Assembly (NCBI GenBank): GCA_031290695.1
Contig: JAITNB010000085.1
Span: 1 to 12,676, forward strand
Direction: 5' to 3'
Length of the DNA: 12,676 nt
Source: Coriobacteriales bacterium
GTDB taxonomy: Bacteria > Actinomycetota > Coriobacteriia > Coriobacteriales > UBA8131
The position numbers and the translations under genes are program-made. Each line of letters opens with the position of its first letter. The stretch's first letter is position 1. Below are positions 1-5,509 of this stretch, piece by piece. Below the pieces are notes generated by a model. The model was not told the DNA's origin. It saw only the letters and a list, made by a program, of their open reading frames with translations, and did not search any database.

Positions 1-880
1 CCGCAGCAAAGGTTAGGTTACGCGCAGTGATGACGTTCGAGACTGTTGTCGAGTTCCAGTTCACGGTACCCGCAAGCACCACATTAAAGCCACTGCCCGA
101 CTGTTGGACAAGGGGGGACGGCTGCGTGGTGCCCACCTGGCTCACGTTGTTGAATGTCACAGTCCACCCAATTGCGTTTGCTGCGCTTGTACTGCTGTAA
201 ACCACCGCGTTTGCTGCGGCGGTGCCAGCATGGGCAATCTTGACATTAGTCAGAGTAAGTGAGTGGGCAGTAGTTGCGGTACCAAGCACCAATGAGTTTG
301 TCGCAGTGGTGTCTGTTCCAAAATCGATGGTGTAGGTGTTGCTGGTGGTGGGATCACTTATAATCTCAAGATTGGCAGTACGGGCGGTTACGCCCGGCCT
401 GTTGGCAGCTGCGGATGCCGGATTAGTGATGCTGTTCATGAGGATGATCCTCGTGACAACGCCCGCCGTGTTGTTCCGGTAGGCCGTCACAAACTCTGCC
501 CAGGTGGTTACATACGCATCGCCAACATCCAGTATGCCAATCCCACCGCCTGTTGGCGCGGCCGCGACGCCCCCGGTTCCCTCGGCGCCTTCGATACCCT
601 CGGTGCCCTCGGTGCCTTCGGTGCCTTCTTCAACAGCTGGCTCTTCTGGCTCGGTACTCTCGGGCTCGCCTTCCTCCTCGACTCCCTCTTCGGGGGGAGC
701 CGATTCGGGTGGCGTTACGGCGGGTGTCACCTTCTCCGCTGACGAGGTAACCGGTGCCGCAGAGGCCCCGGCGGGAAACATGCCGATGACCATAACCGCA
801 ACAAGCAGGACGGTCATCATCCTGCTAAAGAGGTTTGGTACCCTGTTGTGCCTGCTTGATGCGTTCTTTTTGTTCTTCAT
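1..880 (-). CDS. Secreted surface protein, probable beta-helix/pectate-lyase-like (3' end outside window)
   Basis: The frame is open from the ATG at 880 down to base 2 with no stop, giving 293 codons; the C-terminus lies outside the window. The N-terminus is a signal peptide: a basic n-region (residues 1-20), a hydrophobic core TVLLVAVMVIGMF (23-35) and an AxA-type cleavage site near residues 39-42. Residues about 50-105 are an acidic Pro/Glu/Thr/Gly stalk with a three-residue repeat of the E-G-T type. From about residue 118 the sequence is Thr/Asn/Ala-rich with alternating hydrophobic residues (for example VVTRIILMNSIT, SLTLTNVKIA, WTVTFNNVS), as in right-handed beta-helix surface proteins. 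The family is inferred from texture, not from a catalytic motif. The purine-rich GTAGGGGGCT 5-14 nt before the ATG is a plausible ribosome site. It starts 108 bp after the stop of the gene at 989-1765. A cell-wall anchor cannot be judged because the C-terminus is missing. Confidence 0.8.
   Translation of the reverse strand, partial: MKNKKNASSRHNRVPNLFSRMMTVLLVAVMVIGMFPAGASAAPVTSSAEKVTPAVTPPESAPPEEGVEEEGEPESTEPEEPAVEEGTEGTEGTEGIEGAEGTGGVAAAPTGGGIGILDVGDAYVTTWAEFVTAYRNNTAGVVTRIILMNSITNPASAAANRPGVTARTANLEIISDPTTSNTYTIDFGTDTTATNSLVLGTATTAHSLTLTNVKIAHAGTAAANAVVYSSTSAANAIGWTVTFNNVSQVGTTQPSPLVQQSGSGFNVVLAGTVNWNSTTVSNVITARNLTFAA
581..625 (-). repeat. 9-bp in-frame tandem repeat in the surface-protein stalk
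   Basis: Five consecutive 9-bp units of the type YTCGGTGCC (plus strand) encode a three-residue Gly-Thr-Glu-like repeat in the stalk of the surface protein. The two leftmost units are diverged (ggc and ata variants) and the rest nearly identical. Because the unit is a multiple of three, slippage would change stalk length without breaking the frame. Confidence 0.8.
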
Positions 881-988
881 GACGAGCCCCCTACTTTTTG
901 CTCCCATTACTTACCTACTCCACTACTCAACTTACCTTGCCAACATTACTAACCGATACGTACTCCGTGCTCCGTGCTCGATACCTGC

Positions 989-1765
989 TCAGACTGTTTC
1001 GAAGTCTGCTATCAAAAGTTCATCGCCCTGACGTTCGAGCTTATAGACAACTACTCCCTCGACCGGCGTAAGCACGCCGTCTTTAGCGAGTGTGTAGGTT
1101 TCTCTTGTTATGACGTAATAGTTGTTGCCAGACACCATAATCTGGCCGATGGCCAATGAGTGGAACGCGAGCTGTGAGCCATCGGTTCTCGCCACGACCT
1201 TCTCCGTAAGGGAATCCCCTACTGCCGACTCAAAGACCGCTTGGCCGTCCTCGTTGCAGTAGGTGACCCAGTTGGAGTTGAAGGTTATAACGCGGGCAAC
1301 CGCCGCTTGGTCAAAGAGGAGGTCGTCGGCGTCTGCGGCGGTTGGGCCCTCGGCCATGAAGTCGTTCTCGATGGGTTGGAGGGTCGAGGCGTCAACGATA
1401 GTGAGCGTCTGGCCCGCGAATGCAAGGGCTGGGTCCCAGTTGATAGCGCCGATGTGCTCGGTGCCAGTGCTTTGCGAGCGTATGACGGCGTCGATGTCTT
1501 GGGTGGGTGCGACGGTCTTGGTGGGTTCTTGCGAGCCGGTTGTAGCGTTGTTTGGCACCACCAGGTTGTATATGACAATAGCGAGAACGATGATGACCAG
1601 CACCATCGCCGCATTGATAATATACCTTGATTTTATCTGTGCTGGCTTCTTCTTCTCACCTTTATCAGCCTCTGGCTGAGCAGCAGAAGGCTCAGCAACA
1701 GAAGGCTGCTGAGCAACAATAGCTTCTTGCTCCTCTGGTGAGCATGGCGCGCCGTTAGAATCCAC
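989..1765 (-). CDS. Single-pass membrane protein of unknown function
   Basis: Protein of 258 residues that I do not recognise. The start is GTG at 1765, preceded by GAGGGGATTCT, a good ribosome site. Residues 1-49 are hydrophilic and probably cytoplasmic, with a Gln/Ala/Glu/Pro-rich part (about 18-33) and a basic stretch (KGEKKKPAQIKSR, about 35-47). One strong hydrophobic helix spans residues about 50-70. Residues 71-258 would then be extracellular: a Thr/Ser/Asn linker, then a mixed alpha/beta-looking domain rich in Val, Asp and aromatic residues, ending DELLIADFETV. There is no lipobox, no catalytic motif and no obvious repeat. The basic segment before the helix fits an N-in, C-out topology. 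It has its own promoter region, and the surface-protein gene follows 108 bp downstream, so both may belong to the envelope. The function is unknown. Confidence 0.75.
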   Translation of the reverse strand: MDSNGAPCSPEEQEAIVAQQPSVAEPSAAQPEADKGEKKKPAQIKSRYIINAAMVLVIIVLAIVIYNLVVPNNATTGSQEPTKTVAPTQDIDAVIRSQSTGTEHIGAINWDPALAFAGQTLTIVDASTLQPIENDFMAEGPTAADADDLLFDQAAVARVITFNSNWVTYCNEDGQAVFESAVGDSLTEKVVARTDGSQLAFHSLAIGQIMVSGNNYYVITRETYTLAKDGVLTPVEGVVVYKLERQGDELLIADFETV

Positions 1766-1800
1766 AGAATCCCCTCTTCTCCGTAGTGCATGGTTTCCCT

Positions 1801-1857
1801 ATTATAAAGTTAGTATCACAATAGTTGAAAGTATTGCTACTTGTCAAGGTGCAATAC
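1801..1857 (-). promoter_or_regulatory. Promoter region with overlapping inverted repeat, for the gene at 989-1765
   Basis: On the minus strand a perfect TATAAT lies at 1806-1801, 36-41 bp before the GTG start. A perfect TTGACA lies at 1847-1842, but it is 35 bp from that TATAAT. Its correctly spaced partner would be the weaker TATTGT at 1823-1818 (18-bp spacer). The partner at standard spacing for TATAAT is the weak TTCAAC at 1829-1824. A perfect 7-bp inverted repeat, GTATTGC (1831-1837) and GCAATAC (1851-1857), brackets the TTGACA and looks like an operator. The motifs are seen directly; their use as promoter and operator is inferred. Confidence 0.5.
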
Positions 1858-1877
1858 TGGCGGTGGGGGGTAACGCG

Positions 1878-1905
1878 AAAAAAAGACCACAAGGCCGTTA
1901 TGGTC
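1878..1905 (-). terminator. Intrinsic terminator for minus-strand transcripts
   Basis: Read on the minus strand, GACCATAA (1905-1898) pairs with TTGTGGTC (1892-1885): eight pairs including one T-G wobble, with loop CGGCC. Seven T residues (1884-1878) follow at once. This is a textbook Rho-independent terminator. It lies about 295 bp past the tsaD stop, so it would end the alr-udg-tsaE-tsaBRD transcript or a separate small RNA made from the spacer. Confidence 0.85.
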
Positions 1906-1966
1906 GCATTATGGCGAACCACTTGCATATAAAACCCCTCTTTCTTCACTCTTATACGGCCCCTCT

Positions 1967-2016
1967 GGCACATTCCTTCGCAGTTTCGACTTTATCTTAT
2001 TCTCGAAGGTTGTGCC
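1967..2016 (-). other. Two-part stem-loop in the spacer after tsaD (possible structured RNA)
   Basis: On the minus strand GGCACA and CCTTCG pair with CGAAGG and TGTGCC: two perfect 6-bp helices separated by a 1x2 interior loop and closed by a 23-nt loop. Plus-strand arms are 1967-1972 with 2011-2016 and 1975-1980 with 2004-2009. An alternative inner pairing, TTCGA with TCGAA, also exists. With the terminator at 1878-1905 and a TAGAAT box at 2032-2027, this could be part of a transcript of about 140 nt. It matches no RNA family I know. Confidence 0.35.
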
Positions 2017-2054
2017 CGATAGAGCCATTCTAGTGATGATGGAGGACAAAGGAT

Positions 2055-2082
2055 AGTGCCGTTTATCGCGATGAACGGCACT
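2055..2082. other. 28-bp near-perfect palindrome in the spacer after tsaD
   Basis: AGTGCCGTT (2055-2063) and AACGGCACT (2074-2082) are exact inverted copies, and the middle is itself the palindrome ATCGCGAT (2065-2072). Only the 2064/2073 pair deviates (T opposite G). As DNA it has the symmetry of an operator for a dimeric regulator. As RNA it would form a 12-bp hairpin with a CGCG loop. No clear T-tract follows on either strand, so it is a poor intrinsic terminator. Confidence 0.6.
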
Positions 2083-2135
2083 TGACAGCGAGGGGCAGGT
2101 GCTCAAATTGGGGGCTTGAAGGGGCGCAAAAGGAC

Positions 2136-2172
2136 ATGGACACGCTGGGGTGTAGCTGGGAAAACAGGGTTT
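2136..2172. repeat. 37-bp dispersed repeat, copy A (spacer after tsaD)
   Basis: This segment matches 3313-3349 at 34 of 37 positions in the same orientation. Copy A is non-coding, beginning 27 bp past the tsaD stop; copy B is coding, in the RimI-TsaD linker. Flanks are not conserved. It contains two internal GCTGGG motifs. Confidence 0.85.
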
Positions 2173-2199
2173 GGGAGTGTGTGCGGTGCCTGAGCCGCC

Positions 2200-4917
2200 T
2201 TAGTAGGGGGCCTCGAGGCTGGTTTGGGCGTGAGCGTCGTCTTTGAGGGTCGCAAAGTTGTTTTGACGGTAGCGATCGAGGGCCACGGCGGCAATCATGG
2301 CGGCATTGTCGGTACAGGCGATGGGGGGCGGGAACACCACCTGGATGCCTTTTGCCCACATGGCTGTTTGATAGGCTGTGCGCAGGGCCTTGTTGGCAGC
2401 AACTCCCCCACCCAGGCAGAAGGTCTGGGTGTTGGTCTGCTCAAGGGCGGTGAGGGCCTTTGCCACCTGCACGTCAATGACCGCCTGCTCGAAGGATGCC
2501 GCGAGGTTGGGGATATTGAGGGGGCGGCCCGCCGCCTGTTCCTGCTTGATATAGGTGATAACGGCGGTCTTGAGGCCACTGAGCGAGAAGCGCAGGTCGT
2601 GGCTGTGCAGCATGGCACGGGGAAAGTTGACAGCTCTGGGGTCGCCTTGCTGGGCAAGCCTTGAGATAACGGGCCCGCCGGGGTAGCCAAGCCCGAGGGC
2701 CTTTGCGACCTTGTCAAACGCCTCCCCCACCGCGTCGTCGAGGGTCTGCCCGAGGATGCGGTAGTCGCCCCACCCACGCACCTGCACAAGCATGGTATGC
2801 CCCCCGGAGAGCAGTGCGGTCACAAACGGGGGGGTGAGGGGGGGCACGGAGCAGGGTGCAATGTTGACTTTGCTACTGTCATTCTTGCGCGAAGCGCGAG
2901 AATCTATGTCCGTGAGGGCATCGTTTGCTAACTTTGTGAAGCGGTTGGCGTAGATGTGGCCTTCGAGGTGGTTTACGCGGATGAGGGGAAGGCTCGTTGC
3001 CCAGCTGAGGCCCTTGGCGAAGGCGACCCCTACAACGAGGGCGCCGATGAGGCCGGGTGCATAGGTGACGGCGATGGCGTCGAGGTCTTGCACGCCCATC
3101 TGTGCGTGTTCAAGGGCCTGGTCGACAACGCCTACGATGGCCTCGGTGTGCTTGCGGGAGGCGATCTCGGGGACAACGCCGCCAAAACGTGCGTGAAAGT
3201 CTATCTGGCTGGCGATGACATTGGCGTACAGGTTGTGGCCACCGTCGATGATGGCGGCGGCGGTTTCGTCACAGGAGGTCTCGATTGCGAGGATAAGGGG
3301 GGTTTGTGGGGTATGGACACGCTGGGAAGTAGCTGGGGAAACAGGGTTTTGAGGAGGCGCACTGCCGTTTTTGTCAGCAGGGGGGGCATCTAAGAGGGAT
3401 TGACCGCTTTGCAGGCAAGGATCCTCGGCGTTTTGCGCTAGGAATGACCGTGCAAGTGGCGACGTGAGAGGGAGGGGGGCTTTTAGGATGAGGGCATCCT
3501 CGCGGGTGGGAGGTGCGGGCAGCACTGCGACGACGTCCGCCACGGGCACCAGGGCGTCCTCGCGGGTGGGGGACGCGGGCTTATCTGCAGGAAGGTCTTT
3601 GGCGGGGGGGTAGTAGTTCTTGCGGAGGCCGTGGGGGGTGAAGCCGAGGGAGTGGTAGAGGGATTGGGCGGCGGTGTTGGAAGGGCGGACCTCGAGGCTG
3701 GCAGTGGTTGCGCCGAGGGCGAGGGCGTCGGTGGCGAGGTGGGTGATGAGGGTGCGGGCGACGCCGTGGCGACGGTAGGCGGGAGCTGTTGCGAGGTTGA
3801 GGATTTGGAGGTCGCCGTCGATGACCTGCCCGCCGGCGTAACCTGCGAGCTGGCTGTGGCTAAAGGCGGCCCACCAGGTGCGTGTGCGGGTTTGGCTGGA
3901 GGCGGCGAGCTCGCTGGCAAACATGCCGCGGGTCCAGGGGCTGGTGGGAAAGGCGGCACCTTCGAGGGCAGTCGCTGCGTCGAGGTCGCTGGCGGCGAGG
4001 GGGCGGTACGTGAGGGGAAGGGGAACGTTGGGCTTGGCACCCTTGGGCGGGGATGCGGGCTGCACCTGCAGGGGCTCTTGGCCTACCACGTCTTGGCCCA
4101 CGGCCAAGGATGATGGCAGAGGGGCGGTCACGCCGCTGGGAGGGACGGGGATGAGGGCGCCTTGGGCGAGGGGGGCGTTGGGCTGGGCAAGGCGTATGCG
4201 CTCGTTTTCCTCGGCATCGCTGAGACGGGTGTAGAGAGGGAGGAGGGTGGCCGGATCTCCGTCGCCTTGGGTTTTTGCCTGGCAGTTGGCCTCGAAGGCA
4301 CAGAGGAGGCCGTGGCCGGTGGGGGCCCAAAGCGTCTGGGGCGCGAGGGTTAAGAGGGGGCTTGCGGTGAAGGCGTCCGCGTATTTGTAGAGGGCGTCGC
4401 CAACGAGGATGAGGGGGGTGTTGGCGGCTGCCCAGGCCTGGGCGACTTCTGCCGCTTTAGCCACCGTGTGAGGGTCAAGGCGATGGGCGCCCTTGTTGTC
4501 GAGGGTGTAGCGGGCGGGGTAGACCTCGCCGCGCATGGCGTTGGCAAGCACGGCGATGGCACCGCGCAAGCCGTTGAGCCACGCGCCCCATGCCACGGCA
4601 TCGAGGGTCGACACGCCGTAGAGCGGGACGCCCAGGCCGCGGGCGACGCCCTTGGCCGTGGCAACGCCAATGCGCACACCCGTGAACGAGCCGGGGCCGC
4701 GACCGCATACCACCGCGTCGACGCGCTGCCTGTCGAGGTTGTTCCTAGAGAAGAGCGCGTCGACGGAGGGCATGAGCTGCACATTGGCCTGACGGGATGC
4801 CGGATGGTCGTCGTGGGCAAGGAGGGTGAGGTGTGTGTCGCCGATGGCGAGGGCTATGTTCTCGCTGGCGGTGTCGAAGGCGAGAATGAGGTCTTTGGGC
4901 GGGGGGTCGCTACACAT
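2200..4917 (-). CDS. TsaB-RimI-TsaD fusion: t6A37 tRNA modification plus N-acetyltransferase
   Basis: This 905-residue fusion starts at ATG 4917, inside the 3' end of tsaE (8-nt overlap), with purine-rich AAGGAGAAGGGG upstream; the frame stays open to 5106, but that extension overlaps tsaE. Residues about 9-235 are TsaB (LILAFDTASENIALAI; GPGSFTGVRIGVATAKG), the partner of TsaD. Residues about 302-437 are a GNAT domain of RimI type, which acetylates ribosomal protein S18 in other bacteria (acetyl-CoA motif YRRHGVA; LYHSLGF; terminal RKNYYP with the expected Tyr). Residues 541-885 are TsaD, which transfers the threonylcarbamoyl group to tRNA A37 (ETSCDETAAA; metal ligands H650 and H654 in NHLEGH and D870 in CTDNAAM; SGGHT). 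Two features are odd: a repeat-filled RimI-TsaD linker (about 438-540), and a TsaD loop (about 659-697) some 25-30 residues longer than I expect. It follows tsaE, its pathway partner. The catalytic motifs look intact. Confidence 0.93.
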   Translation of the reverse strand: MCSDPPPKDLILAFDTASENIALAIGDTHLTLLAHDDHPASRQANVQLMPSVDALFSRNNLDRQRVDAVVCGRGPGSFTGVRIGVATAKGVARGLGVPLYGVSTLDAVAWGAWLNGLRGAIAVLANAMRGEVYPARYTLDNKGAHRLDPHTVAKAAEVAQAWAAANTPLILVGDALYKYADAFTASPLLTLAPQTLWAPTGHGLLCAFEANCQAKTQGDGDPATLLPLYTRLSDAEENERIRLAQPNAPLAQGALIPVPPSGVTAPLPSSLAVGQDVVGQEPLQVQPASPPKGAKPNVPLPLTYRPLAASDLDAATALEGAAFPTSPWTRGMFASELAASSQTRTRTWWAAFSHSQLAGYAGGQVIDGDLQILNLATAPAYRRHGVARTLITHLATDALALGATTASLEVRPSNTAAQSLYHSLGFTPHGLRKNYYPPAKDLPADKPASPTREDALVPVADVVAVLPAPPTREDALILKAPLPLTSPLARSFLAQNAEDPCLQSGQSLLDAPPADKNGSAPPQNPVSPATSQRVHTPQTPLILAIETSCDETAAAIIDGGHNLYANVIASQIDFHARFGGVVPEIASRKHTEAIVGVVDQALEHAQMGVQDLDAIAVTYAPGLIGALVVGVAFAKGLSWATSLPLIRVNHLEGHIYANRFTKLANDALTDIDSRASRKNDSSKVNIAPCSVPPLTPPFVTALLSGGHTMLVQVRGWGDYRILGQTLDDAVGEAFDKVAKALGLGYPGGPVISRLAQQGDPRAVNFPRAMLHSHDLRFSLSGLKTAVITYIKQEQAAGRPLNIPNLAASFEQAVIDVQVAKALTALEQTNTQTFCLGGGVAANKALRTAYQTAMWAKGIQVVFPPPIACTDNAAMIAAVALDRYRQNNFATLKDDAHAQTSLEAPY
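2881..2903. repeat. Hairpin repeat element inserted within the TsaD coding region
   Basis: ATTCTTGCGC (2881-2890), GAA, GCGCGAGAAT (2894-2903): ten pairs with one wobble around a GAA loop, with CTGTC just before and ATGTC just after. The form, GTCATTCT followed by a GC hairpin and AGAATC, is that of short interspersed palindromic repeats common between genes in many bacteria. Here it encodes residues about 672-679 of the fusion (DSRASRKN), in a loop between HLEGH and SGGHT that is otherwise short in TsaD. Confidence 0.7.
3313..3349. repeat. 37-bp dispersed repeat, copy B (RimI-TsaD linker)
   Basis: This is the coding copy of the repeat at 2136-2172, with 34 of 37 bases identical. On the minus strand it encodes NPVSPATSQRVH (residues 524-535), immediately before the start of the TsaD domain. 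Confidence 0.85.
3421..3445. repeat. Degenerate hairpin element in the RimI-TsaD linker, inverted relative to the TsaD copy
   Basis: ATCCTCGGCG TTTT GCGCTAGGAAT followed by GACCG resembles the reverse complement of the 2868-2906 element, whose core reads ATTCTCGCGC TTC GCGCAAGAAT then GACAG. The hairpin is imperfect (GCG/CGC core with several outer mismatches). It encodes about SFLAQNAED (491-499). The similarity is judged by eye and is weaker than for the TsaD copy. Confidence 0.4.
3491..3580. repeat. Two 30-bp direct repeats with 60-bp period in the RimI-TsaD linker
   Basis: 3491-3520 and 3551-3580 match at 26 of 30 positions. Both encode Pro-Thr-Arg-Glu-Asp-Ala-Leu (residues about 450-456 and 470-476), so the linker contains a duplicated block of 20 codons. 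Confidence 0.75.
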
Positions 4918-5509
4918 GGGGGGCGTCCCCTTCTCCTTGGGTCGCTGCTGCTGCTTCGAGGTAGCGGGTGAGGAGGGCGGTGCTGTGGGGGCCGGTTGCC
5001 CAGACCTTGAGGCCGCGGGCCTCGCCGGAGGCGTTGCCGGAGAACTCGATGGCGAGATAGTCCTGGGGCAGGGCGGCAGAGAACTTGTCGCCCCACTCGA
5101 CCACACTCACGGCAGTGCCGTCCTCAAGGAGGCCAAAGTAGTCTATGTCGTCCAGCTCTGCCTCGTGGTCAAGGCGGTAGAGGTCGAAGTGGTAGAGGGC
5201 GGGGGCGGGGGTGTTGCGCTCCGCGCTTTTGGATGATGGTGACAGTGAGGGGGTGGTGTGTGTTAGGGGTGGCTGTGCGGGGGCGGGGGTGTTGGGGGGG
5301 TAGGCGAACATGATGTTGAAGGTGGGGCTGGTTATCTCGGCGGGGATGCCCAGGGCGCGGGCGATGCCTTTGGTGAACTGGGTCTTGCCGGCGCCCAGGT
5401 CGCCGGTGAGGATGATGACGGCGCCAGGGGCGAGCAGCGCGCCCAAAGTGGCCCCGAGCTGTTGCGTCTGTTGGGGGGACTGCGAAGTGAGGGAGGGCCC
5501 TGAGGTCAT
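4910..5509 (-). CDS. tsaE: TsaE, ATPase of t6A37 tRNA modification
   Basis: TsaE is the P-loop ATPase that drives the TsaB-TsaD complex in bacterial t6A synthesis. Visible motifs are Walker A GDLGAGKT (36-43), SPTF (61-64, switch region), YHFDLYRL (106-113, with the Asp) and VVEWGDK (136-142, with the conserved Glu-Trp). At 199 residues it is longer than the roughly 150-160 usual for the family. The excess lies mainly between SPTF and FDLYR, where residues about 69-104 are Pro/Thr/Ser-rich and bounded by two identical NTPAPA blocks. The ATG at 5509 overlaps the udg stop by 4 nt (ATGA). The stop overlaps the start of the tsaB-rimI-tsaD gene by 8 nt, so the three genes are probably translationally coupled. 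All catalytic residues are present, so it should be active if the inserted loop is tolerated. Confidence 0.93.
   Translation of the reverse strand: MTSGPSLTSQSPQQTQQLGATLGALLAPGAVIILTGDLGAGKTQFTKGIARALGIPAEITSPTFNIMFAYPPNTPAPAQPPLTHTTPSLSPSSKSAERNTPAPALYHFDLYRLDHEAELDDIDYFGLLEDGTAVSVVEWGDKFSAALPQDYLAIEFSGNASGEARGLKVWATGPHSTALLTRYLEAAAATQGEGDAPHV
5199..5294. repeat. Identical 18-bp direct repeats bounding an in-frame expansion in tsaE
   Basis: GCGGGGGCGGGGGTGTTG occurs at 5199-5216 and again at 5277-5294, exactly 78 bp (26 codons) apart. Both copies encode NTPAPA on the minus strand. The 60 bp between them encodes a Pro/Thr/Ser-rich segment. Loss of one copy plus the intervening DNA would give a 173-residue TsaE in frame. 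Confidence 0.9.

Noticed and set aside
504..1031. Plus-strand open frame across the surface protein gene
   Set aside because: It is the complement of the signal-peptide-bearing minus-strand frame and is made mostly of Pro/Ser codons from the repeat stalk.
2041..2085. Nine-codon plus-strand leader frame (GTG at 2056 to TGA at 2083) behind GGAGG
   Set aside because: It is built entirely from the palindrome, and no plus-strand gene follows that it could control.
1755..2106. Small minus-strand open frames in the spacer between tsaD and the membrane protein gene
   Set aside because: They have no convincing ribosome site, their composition is random-looking, and they overlap the terminator, promoter and hairpins.
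2083..2111. Plus-strand TTGACA at 2083 as a promoter
   Set aside because: The box 17 bp downstream (AAATTG) is a poor -10, and transcription would run antisense into tsaD with no gene to serve.
4918..5106. 63-codon N-terminal extension of the tsaB-rimI-tsaD frame
   Set aside because: It overlaps the tsaE coding region in another frame and is Pro/Ser/Arg-rich without domain character. The ATG at 4917 gives a proper TsaB start and a coupled overlap with tsaE.
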